Assembly: GCA_002309915.1 (NCBI GenBank)
Contig: DBYT01000144.1
Location: forward strand, 1 to 13,748
From: Bacteroidales bacterium UBA1179
GTDB lineage: Bacteria; Bacteroidota; Bacteroidia; Bacteroidales; Bacteroidaceae
Length of the DNA: 13,748 bases
Direction: 5' to 3'
Part shown: positions 1-5,897 of the stretch, one piece after another
How the letters are laid out: the number at the start of each line of letters is the position of its first letter
How positions within the stretch are numbered: the stretch's first letter is position 1
Translations under genes and position numbers: made by a program
The notes under the pieces: model-generated
What the model was told of the DNA's origin: nothing
Databases searched by the model: none
What the model saw: only the letters and a program-made list of their open reading frames with translations

Positions 1-6
1 CAGCGA

Positions 7-80
7 GGTGCGTTAGTTCAGCTGGTTAGAATGCCGCCCTGTCACGGCGGAGGTCATGGGTTCGAGTCCCATACACACCG
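7..80 (+). tRNA. tRNA-Asp (anticodon GTC)
   Basis: A cloverleaf can be drawn by hand. The acceptor arms are 7-13 and 73-79, with discriminator G80. The D-stem is 16-19/29-32. The anticodon stem CCGCC/GGCGG is 34-38/46-50, with loop 39-45 and anticodon GTC at 41-43, which reads Asp GAY codons. The T-stem ATGGG/CCCAT is 56-60/68-72, with loop TTCGAGT at 61-67. CCA is not encoded, because the bases after G80 are CAA. One acceptor pair is broken: C11 faces A75, a C-A mismatch at position 5/68; the other six pairs are Watson-Crick. The rest of the fold is intact, so the gene is probably functional. An intrinsic terminator follows within two bases. Confidence 0.95.
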
Positions 81-126
81 CAAAAAAGAGTCGCCAAATG
101 GCGGCTCTTTTTTGCGTGTGTATGGG
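68..126. repeat. Extended inverted repeat joining the tRNA 3' end to its terminator
   Basis: The left arm 68-95 (T-stem 3' strand, acceptor 3' strand, A-run, terminator left arm) is complementary to the right arm 100-126. The only imperfections are one T-G wobble (91/104) and one bulged base (C78). The right arm even pairs with A75, the base that is mismatched inside the tRNA. The arms are 28 and 27 nt with a 4-nt loop. This goes well beyond an ordinary tRNA terminator stem. Confidence 0.85.
82..113 (+). terminator. Intrinsic terminator of tRNA-Asp
   Basis: The stem GAG-T-CGCC (88-95) pairs with GGCG-G-CTC (100-107) around the loop AAAT, with one T-G wobble. An A6 run (82-87) faces a T6 run (108-113), so the element could also terminate on the minus strand. 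It lies immediately after the tRNA 3' end. The pairing continues outward into the tRNA itself, as described in the separate repeat entry. Confidence 0.85.
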
Positions 127-146
127 TATACCTTAAAAAAATTGTA

Positions 147-154
147 TATATTTG
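147..154 (+). promoter_or_regulatory. Candidate promoter -7 element for the riboswitch transcript
   Basis: TATATTTG matches the Bacteroidetes -7 consensus TAnnTTTG. It lies 7 nt before the first predicted riboswitch pairing. No TTG is present at the expected -33 distance, so only half of the consensus is seen. The expected -33 area (about 123-128) coincides with the right arm of the tRNA/terminator inverted repeat. Confidence 0.5.
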
Positions 155-160
155 CAGACA

Positions 161-352
161 GAATCTGGGTATCTGTTGAGTCAGATTTAATAGGGAACAC
201 GGGTGAGATTCCCGGACAGTCCCGCTGCTGTATTTCTCCGGATACCGTTTCAGGATGAGCAGTCGCTCCCATGACTGCAAAAAACGCCACTGGCCGTCAG
301 GGTCGGGAAGGTTCCTGAAACAGGAGATAAGTCAGAAGACCTGCCCAGAATT
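161..352 (+). promoter_or_regulatory. Cobalamin (B12) riboswitch aptamer
   Basis: The conserved cobalamin-riboswitch blocks appear in the correct order. They are GGTATC near 168-173, a TTAATAGGGAAC-type block around 187-198, GGTGAGATTCCCGGAC followed by AGTCCCGCTGCTGTA (about 202-232), GCCACTGG (286-293), GGGAAGG near 305-311, and the B12 box AGTCAGAAGACCTGCC (330-345). A closing P1 helix is visible between 161-169 and 343-352 with one bulge. The family binds adenosyl-, methyl- or hydroxocobalamin and usually represses transport or biosynthesis genes. Here no such gene follows. The next reading frame of any size is the PEGA protein at 628, about 275 nt downstream and beyond a terminator. Which cobalamin form is bound cannot be read by eye. 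Confidence 0.93.
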
Positions 353-589
353 CCAAGTTATACTTAAGCCCCGAGGATAGGGCGGGTACGACAAAATGAC
401 GAAAGAGATTAAATAATTATTCTGGTGTTTATCGCTTGTACCAAGCGGTAAGCATAAGTTATGCATTACGTTTGACAACTAAAATACTTGTTTGATGTCA
501 GCCCGTAAGGACTGAAGCGCAGTGAATTCCGTTTATTTGGAACTCGCGAAAAGGTGGGGAGGCCGTGAGGGTTTCCTCATCTTTTTTTT
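353..589 (+). ncRNA. Hairpin-rich untranslated region downstream of the riboswitch; possible riboswitch-controlled RNA
   Basis: No convincing protein is encoded in this stretch. It contains a series of hairpins read directly from the sequence. These are GCCC/GGGC (368-371/380-383), CGCTTG/CAAGCG with triloop TAC (433-447), and GTAAGCATAA with TTATGCATTAC (448-457/459-469, one bulge). Next come a GUAA-tetraloop stem (498-504/509-515, one C-A mismatch) and a longer stem (518-530/539-548 with a bulge and one mismatch). The intrinsic terminator closes the series. The density of structure suggests either a long expression platform for the gene at 628 or a terminated RNA of roughly 430 nt made under riboswitch control. 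Two 6-codon reading frames (396-416 and 495-515) are present but unsupported. Confidence 0.4.
553..589 (+). terminator. Intrinsic terminator upstream of the PEGA gene
   Basis: GTGAGG (565-570) pairs with CCTCAT (575-580) around the loop GTTT, followed by C and eight Ts (582-589). An alternative left strand, GGTGGGG (553-559), can pair with CCTCATC (575-581) using two G-U wobbles, so two mutually exclusive stems share the same right strand. The terminator lies 38 nt before the PEGA start codon. It would end the riboswitch transcript before that gene unless read-through or antitermination occurs. Confidence 0.75.
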
Positions 590-627
590 GATTAAACCAT
601 TTAGTGTAAATGTCATCAAAATAGAGT

Positions 628-1428
628 ATGAACGCCCGTTCATTTTTCCGATTTGCCTGTACCGCATTTGCCTTGTGCCTTTGCGGCAATCTCCGTGCGC
701 AATGGGAGGAACCGGTTATTATCGATGACAACTACCAGCATGTGGAGTATGCCGTACCTGAAGGTTCTCCGTTGGTGTTCGGCGTGAAACCGGGGACCGC
801 AGTCGGATCCGTGCTGTTCGAGACCAACCCCACCGGGGCCAAGGTCTTTATCGATGACATTTATCAGGGAGTGACTCCGCTCATGATAGAGAGTGTTCCG
901 GATGGTACTTACAGCGCCCGTTTCGAGATGGACGGTTACCTGAACCATTATATGTCATTCGATGTTGCGGCGACGCTACAATCTCACGTGACGGCAGGCC
1001 TGACCCCGCGTCAGCACTATTTCTTTGACCGCCGTGAACTCTATACAACGGCCATTTACGAGTACAGTAAGGTCAATGCCGAAGGGTGGGGCGTAGGCAA
1101 CTCCTGGGGCGCATATTTCAATAACTTCAACCTGGAACAGACCACCGTCGTGCATATCGGCATAAACAATACCGTTACGTTTGAGGGTGCTGCGGGATAC
1201 AGTTTCATCTTTGGCCGGTTAAAACGTTTCCGCCTTACTCCGCAGATTGGTTACTCGGGCGTGTGGTATGACCATGTGGATACTGCCGTGAGCGGTTGGA
1301 AAGGCTATCTGCGCGGCGGTCTGAACTTTAAGTGCGGCATCACCGAGCAATACGCAGTCTCAAGTACGCTCCTATATGACAAGACCGGAATAGGTTTCCG
1401 CGTGGGCGTTCTCTTCTATGTGAATTAA
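628..1428 (+). CDS. Exported PEGA-domain protein, probably outer-membrane associated
   Basis: This is a 266-aa protein with an N-terminal signal peptide: basic start, hydrophobic core about 6-20, likely cleavage after A24 in LRA-Q. Residues 60 to about 125 form a PEGA domain, seen in VLFETNPTGAKVFIDD, TPLMIESVPDGTYS and the following FEMDGYLN. PEGA domains are small beta-sandwiches common in surface and envelope proteins. The C-terminal 130 residues alternate aromatic and polar positions in strand-like segments and end in GVLFYVN, resembling a small beta-barrel or envelope domain; this last point is inference. No ribosome-binding site is visible, which is normal for the phylum. The gene follows a B12 riboswitch and terminator on the same strand, so cobalamin-responsive expression is possible but unproven. 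It ends 39 nt before kdgK. The precise function is unknown. Confidence 0.88.
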   Translation: MNARSFFRFACTAFALCLCGNLRAQWEEPVIIDDNYQHVEYAVPEGSPLVFGVKPGTAVGSVLFETNPTGAKVFIDDIYQGVTPLMIESVPDGTYSARFEMDGYLNHYMSFDVAATLQSHVTAGLTPRQHYFFDRRELYTTAIYEYSKVNAEGWGVGNSWGAYFNNFNLEQTTVVHIGINNTVTFEGAAGYSFIFGRLKRFRLTPQIGYSGVWYDHVDTAVSGWKGYLRGGLNFKCGITEQYAVSSTLLYDKTGIGFRVGVLFYVN

Positions 1429-1434
1429 ATTACG

Positions 1435-1442
1435 TAACTTCG
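1435..1442 (+). promoter_or_regulatory. Weak candidate promoter for kdgK-kdgA
   Basis: TAACTTCG matches TAnnTTTG at all but one fixed position and sits 26 nt before the kdgK start. No clear TTG is present at the -33 distance. A 7-bp palindromic pair, AAAACTT and AAGTTTT around one T (1450-1464), lies between it and the start codon and would fall in the 5' leader or serve as an operator. Confidence 0.35.
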
Positions 1443-1467
1443 CGGTCTGAAAACTTTAAGTTTTGAG

Positions 1468-2499
1468 ATGAATAAGACAGTTACTTTCGGCGAGGTTATG
1501 CTTCGTCTTGCCACTCCGGGCTATGAGCGCTTCGGACAGGGCAATATGCTGAGTGCCACATACGGTGGAGGTGAGGCCAATGTGGCCGTATCACTTGCAA
1601 ACTACGGTCTTCCCGTATCATTCGTTACCAGAGTTCCCGATAATGATATAGCCGATGCCTGCCTGCGTGAACTGCGCGGATTCGGTGTCGATGTAAATGA
1701 CGTGGTCAAGGGCGGAAACCGTCTGGGTATCTATTTCCTTGAGACCGGTGCCGTAAGCCGCGGCAGTAAGGTTATCTATGACCGTGCCGGATCGGCCATT
1801 GCCCAGATTGAGCCGGGCATGATTGACTGGGACAAGGTGCTTGAGGGCGCCGGCTGGTTCCACTGGACCGGTATCACTCCCGCCATCTCCGAGGGTGCCG
1901 CCAAGGTTTGTCTGGAGGCTGTAAAGAAGTGCAATGAGAAGGGTATCACCGTATCATGTGACCTGAACTACCGCAAGAACCTGTGGAAGTGGGGCAAGAA
2001 GGCATCCGAAGTTATGCCCGATCTGGTTGCCTGCACCGATATCGTTCTGGGTAACGAGGAGGATGCACAGATGGCACTGGGTATCAAGCCCGAGGGCGTG
2101 GATGTATCGGCCGGAAAGGTTGATGCCGATGCATATCTGTCTGTTTCAAAGCAGATTATGGCCCGATTCCCGCGCTGCAAGAAGGTTATCACCACACTGC
2201 GCGGATCAATCAATGCCAATCACAACACTTGGAAGGGCGTTCTTTATGACGGCAAGACCCTTTACAAATCAAGAGAATACGATATCACTCACATAGTTGA
2301 CCGTGTTGGCGGTGGTGACTCATTCATGGGCGGTCTTATTTACGGACTGCGCGTTTATGAGAATGACCAGAAGGCTCTGGATTTTGCAGTTGCAGCATCA
2401 TGCCTCAAGCATACCATCTACGGTGATTACAACCGCGTGAGTGTACAGGAAGTAGAGAAACTTATGGGCGGCGATGCTTCTGGCCGCGTTGCCCGCTAA
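1468..2499 (+). CDS. kdgK: 2-dehydro-3-deoxygluconokinase (KDG kinase), PfkB family
   Basis: The 343-aa product matches PfkB/ribokinase-family sugar kinases. An N-terminal GGGEANVAV motif lies at 33-41, and the C-terminal DRVGGGDSF signature at 278-286 has D284 as the expected catalytic base. The GG in place of the usual GA is common in this branch. Such enzymes phosphorylate 2-keto-3-deoxygluconate with ATP to give KDPG in the cytoplasm. The substrate is assigned from the immediate partner: the KDPG aldolase gene begins 13 nt after the stop codon, so the two enzymes would take KDG from uronate or pectin breakdown to pyruvate and glyceraldehyde 3-phosphate. Length is normal for the family. 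A kinase for another sugar acid is possible but less likely given kdgA. Confidence 0.92.
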   Translation: MNKTVTFGEVMLRLATPGYERFGQGNMLSATYGGGEANVAVSLANYGLPVSFVTRVPDNDIADACLRELRGFGVDVNDVVKGGNRLGIYFLETGAVSRGSKVIYDRAGSAIAQIEPGMIDWDKVLEGAGWFHWTGITPAISEGAAKVCLEAVKKCNEKGITVSCDLNYRKNLWKWGKKASEVMPDLVACTDIVLGNEEDAQMALGIKPEGVDVSAGKVDADAYLSVSKQIMARFPRCKKVITTLRGSINANHNTWKGVLYDGKTLYKSREYDITHIVDRVGGGDSFMGGLIYGLRVYENDQKALDFAVAASCLKHTIYGDYNRVSVQEVEKLMGGDASGRVAR

Positions 2500-2512
2500 A
2501 TATTTCAGAGAT

Positions 2513-3181
2513 ATGAGCCGATTCAAGAGATTACAGGTGCTCAACACATTTGTCGGCACCAGAATTGTTCCGCTGTTCTACAACAAGGATGCAGAGCTTG
2601 TAAAGAATGTGGTAAAGGCATGCTATCAGGGCGGCGCCCGCGTGTTTGAGTTCACCAACCGCGGTGATTATGCCCACGAGGTGTTTGCCGAGGTAAACAA
2701 ATGGTGCGCCACAGAGTGCCCTGAGATGATTATGGGTGTGGGCTCTGTATCAGATCCCGCTACTGCTGCACTCTATATCCAGCTGGGTGCCGGATTCATC
2801 GTATCACCCAGTCTGAATCCCGATATGGCCAAGATATGCAACCGCCGCAAGATTGCGTGGATTCCCGGCTGCGGTACTCTGACCGAGATCAATACCGCCG
2901 AGGAGCTGGGCTGCGAGATTGTAAAGATATTCCCGGGCACCGAGGTTGGCGGTCCTTCATTCGTCAAGGCCATCAAGGGTCCTTGCCCCTGGACAGAGAT
3001 CATGCCCTCAGGCGGTGTTTCACCCGAGCCTGCAAGCCTTGAGGCTTGGTTCAAGGCCGGCGTAGCATGTGTAGGTCTGGGTTCTCAGCTCACTCCCAAG
3101 GACGTAATCGCCAACGGAGACTTCGGTTTCATCGAAACCAAAATCCGTGAGTGCATTGAGTTTGTGAAGAAGATTCGCTGA
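2513..3181 (+). CDS. kdgA: KDPG/KHG aldolase (2-dehydro-3-deoxyphosphogluconate aldolase)
   Basis: This is a 222-aa class I aldolase of the Eda/KdgA family. It is cytoplasmic and splits KDPG into pyruvate and glyceraldehyde 3-phosphate. Visible residues are the catalytic glutamate in FEFTNRG (E46), the GVGSV turn at 75-79, the PGCGT segment at 118-122, the Schiff-base lysine in VKIFPG (K138) and the phosphate-binding PSGGV loop. The start chosen is ATG 2513. An in-frame ATG at 2474 would overlap kdgK by 26 nt and add a 13-residue extension with no family counterpart. The gene is transcribed with kdgK. Its TGA stop abuts the stop codon of dnaX on the other strand with no base between. Confidence 0.93.
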   Translation: MSRFKRLQVLNTFVGTRIVPLFYNKDAELVKNVVKACYQGGARVFEFTNRGDYAHEVFAEVNKWCATECPEMIMGVGSVSDPATAALYIQLGAGFIVSPSLNPDMAKICNRRKIAWIPGCGTLTEINTAEELGCEIVKIFPGTEVGGPSFVKAIKGPCPWTEIMPSGGVSPEPASLEAWFKAGVACVGLGSQLTPKDVIANGDFGFIETKIRECIEFVKKIR

Positions 3182-3189
3182 TTAGCGAA
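3174..3189. repeat. Hairpin across the kdgA/dnaX convergent stop codons
   Basis: TTCGCT (3174-3179) and AGCGAA (3184-3189) form a perfect 6-bp stem with loop GATT. Parts of both stop codons (TGA 3179-3181, and TTA 3182-3184 read as TAA on the minus strand) lie in the stem and loop. No T-run follows on either strand, so it is not a canonical terminator. It may act as a bidirectional attenuator or mRNA end-stabiliser. Confidence 0.45.
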
Positions 3190-4927
3190 GTTCGAGTCCG
3201 AATACAGTCTCCAGTTCTGCTAGTGCAGGATTGGAGGCTTTCATTTTTGCGTAACGCTCCTCGCGGGTAAGGAGGTGCTCCACGCCACGTGACTGATCCA
3301 CCACAATCTCCATGCTGACGGCCGGGTTGCTGAACCTTTCCCTGATGAAGTTCATGATGCGGTCCTCGGCCTGGCGTATCTCTTCGGCCATCATGGGGTT
3401 GCCGGCTGTTACCGTGAATACGGTATCGCTCTGGACCGATGGGCGGCAGTTGATCATACGGTTCTTGAGCGGTGTGTCCTGACGGGGCAGGGTGGCTGCA
3501 AAGTCGTTCCAGGCGTTTTGCAGGGTATCGGCCGATAACGGTTTGGCGGGATGCTGCTCGTGGTCTATTACCTGTACCGTCTGACGGCCGTGAGGCTGGT
3601 CGGGACGTCCGGCCGGCTTGTTTCCGTAGATGGATGTGAATATGTTGCCTCCCTTGATGGTGGGCATGGCTTTTTTGCGCGCCGGTTGGGGTGTTACCTC
3701 AGGAACTGGCTGCGCTACAACCGGTTTGGCGGTGGCCTTGGGCTCTGCCGCTACCGGAGCTGCCTGCCGGGCAGCTGCGTTTTTGAATATGGGGTGTAGT
3801 CTCTTGGGCTTACGCCCACTACTGTCGTCGTCTTCATCGGCCTGGGCTGCCTGTATGAGAGTGAGCTCTACCAGCAGACGCTTGTTCTTGCTGATGCGGT
3901 AGTTCAGGTCACAGTCATTGCAGATCTTCAGGGCACGGTACAGGAACTTCTGGGAGCACTTGGCGGCCTGCGCCTTGTAGCGCTCACGCATCTCGTCGCT
4001 TACCTCCAGGAGGGGCACCGTGCAGGCGTCACGGCTCATGAGCAGGTTACGCAGATGAAGCATGAGTCCGCTTATCAGGTGACTGCCGTCGAATCCCTTG
4101 GCCAGGATGTCGTTGAGCAGTACCATGGTATCGGGGATACGTTTCTCAAGGAACATATCAGTCAGGCGGAAGTAGTACTCATAGTCAATGACATTCAGAT
4201 TCTCGATGGTTTTCTGATATGTCACCTGTCCGCCTGTGAAACTTACCACCTGGTCGAATATGGAGAGTGCGTCACGCATTCCGCCGTCGGACTTCTCGGC
4301 TATTACGGCAAGAGCCTCCTTCTCGGCCGTAACGCCCTCTTTCTGGGCTACGGACTGAAGGTGGCCTATGATGTCCTGGTTGGTTATACGGCTGAAATCG
4401 TATATCTGGCAACGTGACAGTATGGTGGGTATGATCTTATGCTTCTCGGTGGTGGCAAGGATGAAGATTGCATACTTGGGCGGCTCTTCCAGTGTCTTGA
4501 GGAAGGCATTGAAGGCGGCCTGCGAAAGCATGTGTACCTCATCGATTATATAGACCTTGTACTTGCCGTTCATGGGCGGGATGCGCACCTGCTCGGTCAG
4601 GTTACGGATATCGTCGACCGAGTTGTTGCTGGCGGCATCAAGCTCGAACACGTTGTATGAACGCAGCTCCTCATTGAAACTCTTGCAGGACTCGCACTCG
4701 CCGCATGCCTCGCCGTCGGGCCCGCGGTGCTCGCAGTTGATGGTCTTGGCAAAGATACGGGCACAGGTGGTCTTACCCACGCCGCGCGGTCCGCAGAACA
4801 GATAGGTGTTGGCCAGCTTGCCTGAACTGATGGCGTTCTTGAGCGTGGTGGTAAGCGCTTTTTGGCCTACTACGCTGTCAAATGTCACCGGACGGTACTT
4901 TCTGGCTGATACGATATAATCTTCCAT
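3182..4927 (-). CDS. dnaX: DNA polymerase III subunit gamma/tau
   Basis: This 581-aa protein is the clamp-loader ATPase of the replicative polymerase. Residues 1 to about 370 are the conserved AAA+ part: ARKYRP near the N-terminus, Walker A GPRGVGKTT (46-54), zinc-binding cysteines C65, C75, C78 and C81, Walker B DEVH (129-132) and the SRC motif (171-173). A Pro/Ala/Lys-rich linker (about 380-440) and a C-terminal tau-like domain follow. The start is set at the ATG giving MEDYIVSARKYRP, which fits the family. A longer version from TTG four codons upstream is possible but has no support. It is divergent from the ftsB-like gene and convergent with kdgA. The linker contains an A6 run, but no clear programmed-frameshift signal was found, so only the full-length product is assigned. 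Confidence 0.97.
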   Translation of the reverse strand: MEDYIVSARKYRPVTFDSVVGQKALTTTLKNAISSGKLANTYLFCGPRGVGKTTCARIFAKTINCEHRGPDGEACGECESCKSFNEELRSYNVFELDAASNNSVDDIRNLTEQVRIPPMNGKYKVYIIDEVHMLSQAAFNAFLKTLEEPPKYAIFILATTEKHKIIPTILSRCQIYDFSRITNQDIIGHLQSVAQKEGVTAEKEALAVIAEKSDGGMRDALSIFDQVVSFTGGQVTYQKTIENLNVIDYEYYFRLTDMFLEKRIPDTMVLLNDILAKGFDGSHLISGLMLHLRNLLMSRDACTVPLLEVSDEMRERYKAQAAKCSQKFLYRALKICNDCDLNYRISKNKRLLVELTLIQAAQADEDDDSSGRKPKRLHPIFKNAAARQAAPVAAEPKATAKPVVAQPVPEVTPQPARKKAMPTIKGGNIFTSIYGNKPAGRPDQPHGRQTVQVIDHEQHPAKPLSADTLQNAWNDFAATLPRQDTPLKNRMINCRPSVQSDTVFTVTAGNPMMAEEIRQAEDRIMNFIRERFSNPAVSMEIVVDQSRGVEHLLTREERYAKMKASNPALAELETVFGLELR

Positions 4928-4946
4928 AATCGAATCCAAATGTTTT

Positions 4947-4980
4947 CAAAGATACTCATTTTTTTCGGGCTTGACCTCAA
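4947..4980 (-). promoter_or_regulatory. Promoter of dnaX
   Basis: On the minus strand TATCTTTG (4954-4947) is an exact TAnnTTTG -7 element, 19 nt upstream of the dnaX ATG. A TTG lies at 4980-4978 with a 23-nt spacer, somewhat longer than the usual 19-21. That TTG is half of the palindrome CAATTG (4978-4983), whose other half serves the divergent promoter. Confidence 0.6.
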
Positions 4981-5010
4981 TTGAAACTCCGATTTTTTGA
5001 ACTACTTTTG
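4981..5010 (+). promoter_or_regulatory. Promoter of the ftsB-like operon
   Basis: TTG (4981-4983) and the exact -7 element TACTTTTG (5003-5010) are separated by 19 nt. This is the full Bacteroidetes housekeeping promoter pattern, ending 18 nt before the start codon of the cell-division gene. Confidence 0.75.
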
Positions 5011-5028
5011 TAACACTGAAAGCGTATT

Positions 5029-5328
5029 ATGGACAACGGATTCCTGCCTCAATTCAAAGTGTTTCTGGGTAAGTACAAATACTGGATAGTGCTTGTGCTT
5101 TTCCTGCTTGTCATATTGGTGGCGAGCGACAACAGCCTTGTAAAACGCGTGGTCCAGAAGCGTGAGATCCGCTCACTGCAGGAACAGTTGCGTGAAAGTG
5201 CGGAACAGAAACACCGGAACGAGTTGATGCTCAACGAACTCAACAACGACAGTCTGGTCATAGACCGGATAGCACGTGAAAGATACAACATGCATCGTGA
5301 GGATGAGGATCTGTTCATTGAAGAATAA
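5029..5328 (+). CDS. ftsB: FtsB/DivIC-like septum formation initiator
   Basis: This 99-aa bitopic membrane protein has a short cytoplasmic N-terminus, one transmembrane helix (about 18-33, rich in V, L and I), then a coiled coil (about 42-72 with heptad Leu/Glu spacing). The acidic tail contains RIARERYNM. That order (short tail, one helix, coiled coil, and the ARE-Y block) defines the FtsB/DivIC family. The family joins FtsL and FtsQ/DivIB to activate septal peptidoglycan synthesis at the division site. The length is normal. It starts under its own promoter, divergent from dnaX, and is followed after 3 nt by a small membrane protein, so the two are almost certainly co-transcribed. The symbol is by family; DivIC would serve equally well. 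Confidence 0.88.
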   Translation: MDNGFLPQFKVFLGKYKYWIVLVLFLLVILVASDNSLVKRVVQKREIRSLQEQLRESAEQKHRNELMLNELNNDSLVIDRIARERYNMHREDEDLFIEE

Positions 5329-5331
5329 CTC

Positions 5332-5754
5332 ATGGATAACAAGGAAAACCGACTGATAGAATCATTCACCACCGTAGGCGGATTGCTGCTTATTGCAGGT
5401 GCCGCCGTTTACATCACGGGGTGGGAGTATTCACCGTATTTCTATCTGGTAGGCTCGCTCATGTTTGCCAGCGGCCAGTTCGCCGACCGTTATACGGGCG
5501 ATGACCCCATTGTGAAACGTCTCCGTTTCCAGCAGGTTCTGGGTGCGGTGTTCCTGTTGCTTACTGCAGCGCTTATGTTCTCGGCTCCTCTCCATAACCG
5601 TCTTCTTGCCGATATGGGCGCAGGCGGGAAAATGCGTTCTTTCCTCCTTGAGATTACCCGTAAGAACAACTGGATAGTAACGCTTACCATCGGTGCCGTA
5701 TTCGAGCTGTATTCGGCTTTCAGACTGGACCATATTGCCAAAAACAAGGGGTAA
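5332..5754 (+). CDS. Conserved four-helix membrane protein of unknown function
   Basis: The 140-aa product has four likely transmembrane helices at about 15-31, 34-49, 68-86 and 113-130, a basic loop KRLRFQQ before helix 3, and a basic C-terminus ending in KNKG. No signal peptide, enzyme motif or known fold is recognisable. It starts 3 nt after the ftsB-like stop codon and would be translated from the same mRNA. This suggests a role in the envelope or at division, but that is inference from position only. The reading frame is clean and its codon use resembles its neighbours, so it is a real gene. Confidence 0.85.
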   Translation: MDNKENRLIESFTTVGGLLLIAGAAVYITGWEYSPYFYLVGSLMFASGQFADRYTGDDPIVKRLRFQQVLGAVFLLLTAALMFSAPLHNRLLADMGAGGKMRSFLLEITRKNNWIVTLTIGAVFELYSAFRLDHIAKNKG

Positions 5755-5795
5755 TAAAATGTTCCATTTCCGTTAAGTTCTGTGTCAGTCTGAAA

Positions 5796-5815
5796 TAGAA
5801 TCTAAATAGATTCTA
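5796..5815. repeat. Perfect 8-bp inverted repeat in the 5755-5927 intergenic region
   Basis: TAGAATCT (5796-5803) and AGATTCTA (5808-5815) are separated by AAAT. No T-run follows on the plus strand, so it is a poor terminator. It lies 42 nt after the membrane-protein stop codon and about 82 nt before the next -7 element. It could be an operator or a processing site. The rest of this gap is AT-rich with no other feature seen apart from the promoter. Confidence 0.55.
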
Positions 5816-5897
5816 AAACATTTAACAACTTTTAGCCGGATAGAGGCCGCTTAACATTAAAGAATAATAAATCCGTTTTTCGTTTTTTCTTGTGTTG

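Noticed and set aside
396..416. Six-codon frame MTKEIK downstream of the riboswitch; a similar six-codon frame lies at 495-515
   Set aside because: They are too short to tell from chance, and no ribosome-binding site is visible. They are noted only as possible leader peptides.
471..497. Promoter-like sequence TTTGACA with TACTTGTTTG in the structured leader
   Set aside because: The spacing fits neither the Bacteroidetes pattern nor a sigma-70 pattern.
522..728. GTG-initiated 68-aa frame between the riboswitch and the PEGA gene
   Set aside because: It crosses the terminator hairpin, has no initiation signal, and overlaps the start of the PEGA gene in another frame.
2474..2512. Longer kdgA start overlapping kdgK
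   Set aside because: The extension has no counterpart in the aldolase family; the ATG at 2513 gives the expected length.
3671..3676. A6 run in the dnaX linker as a possible slippage site for a short gamma form
   Set aside because: Losing one A would lead to a stop about 35 codons later, but the run is short, the frame does not fit the A-AAA-AAG heptamer, and no stimulatory hairpin was recognised.
4055..4417. Plus-strand 120-aa reading frame inside dnaX
   Set aside because: It is antisense to conserved dnaX sequence, with no recognisable domain or start signal.
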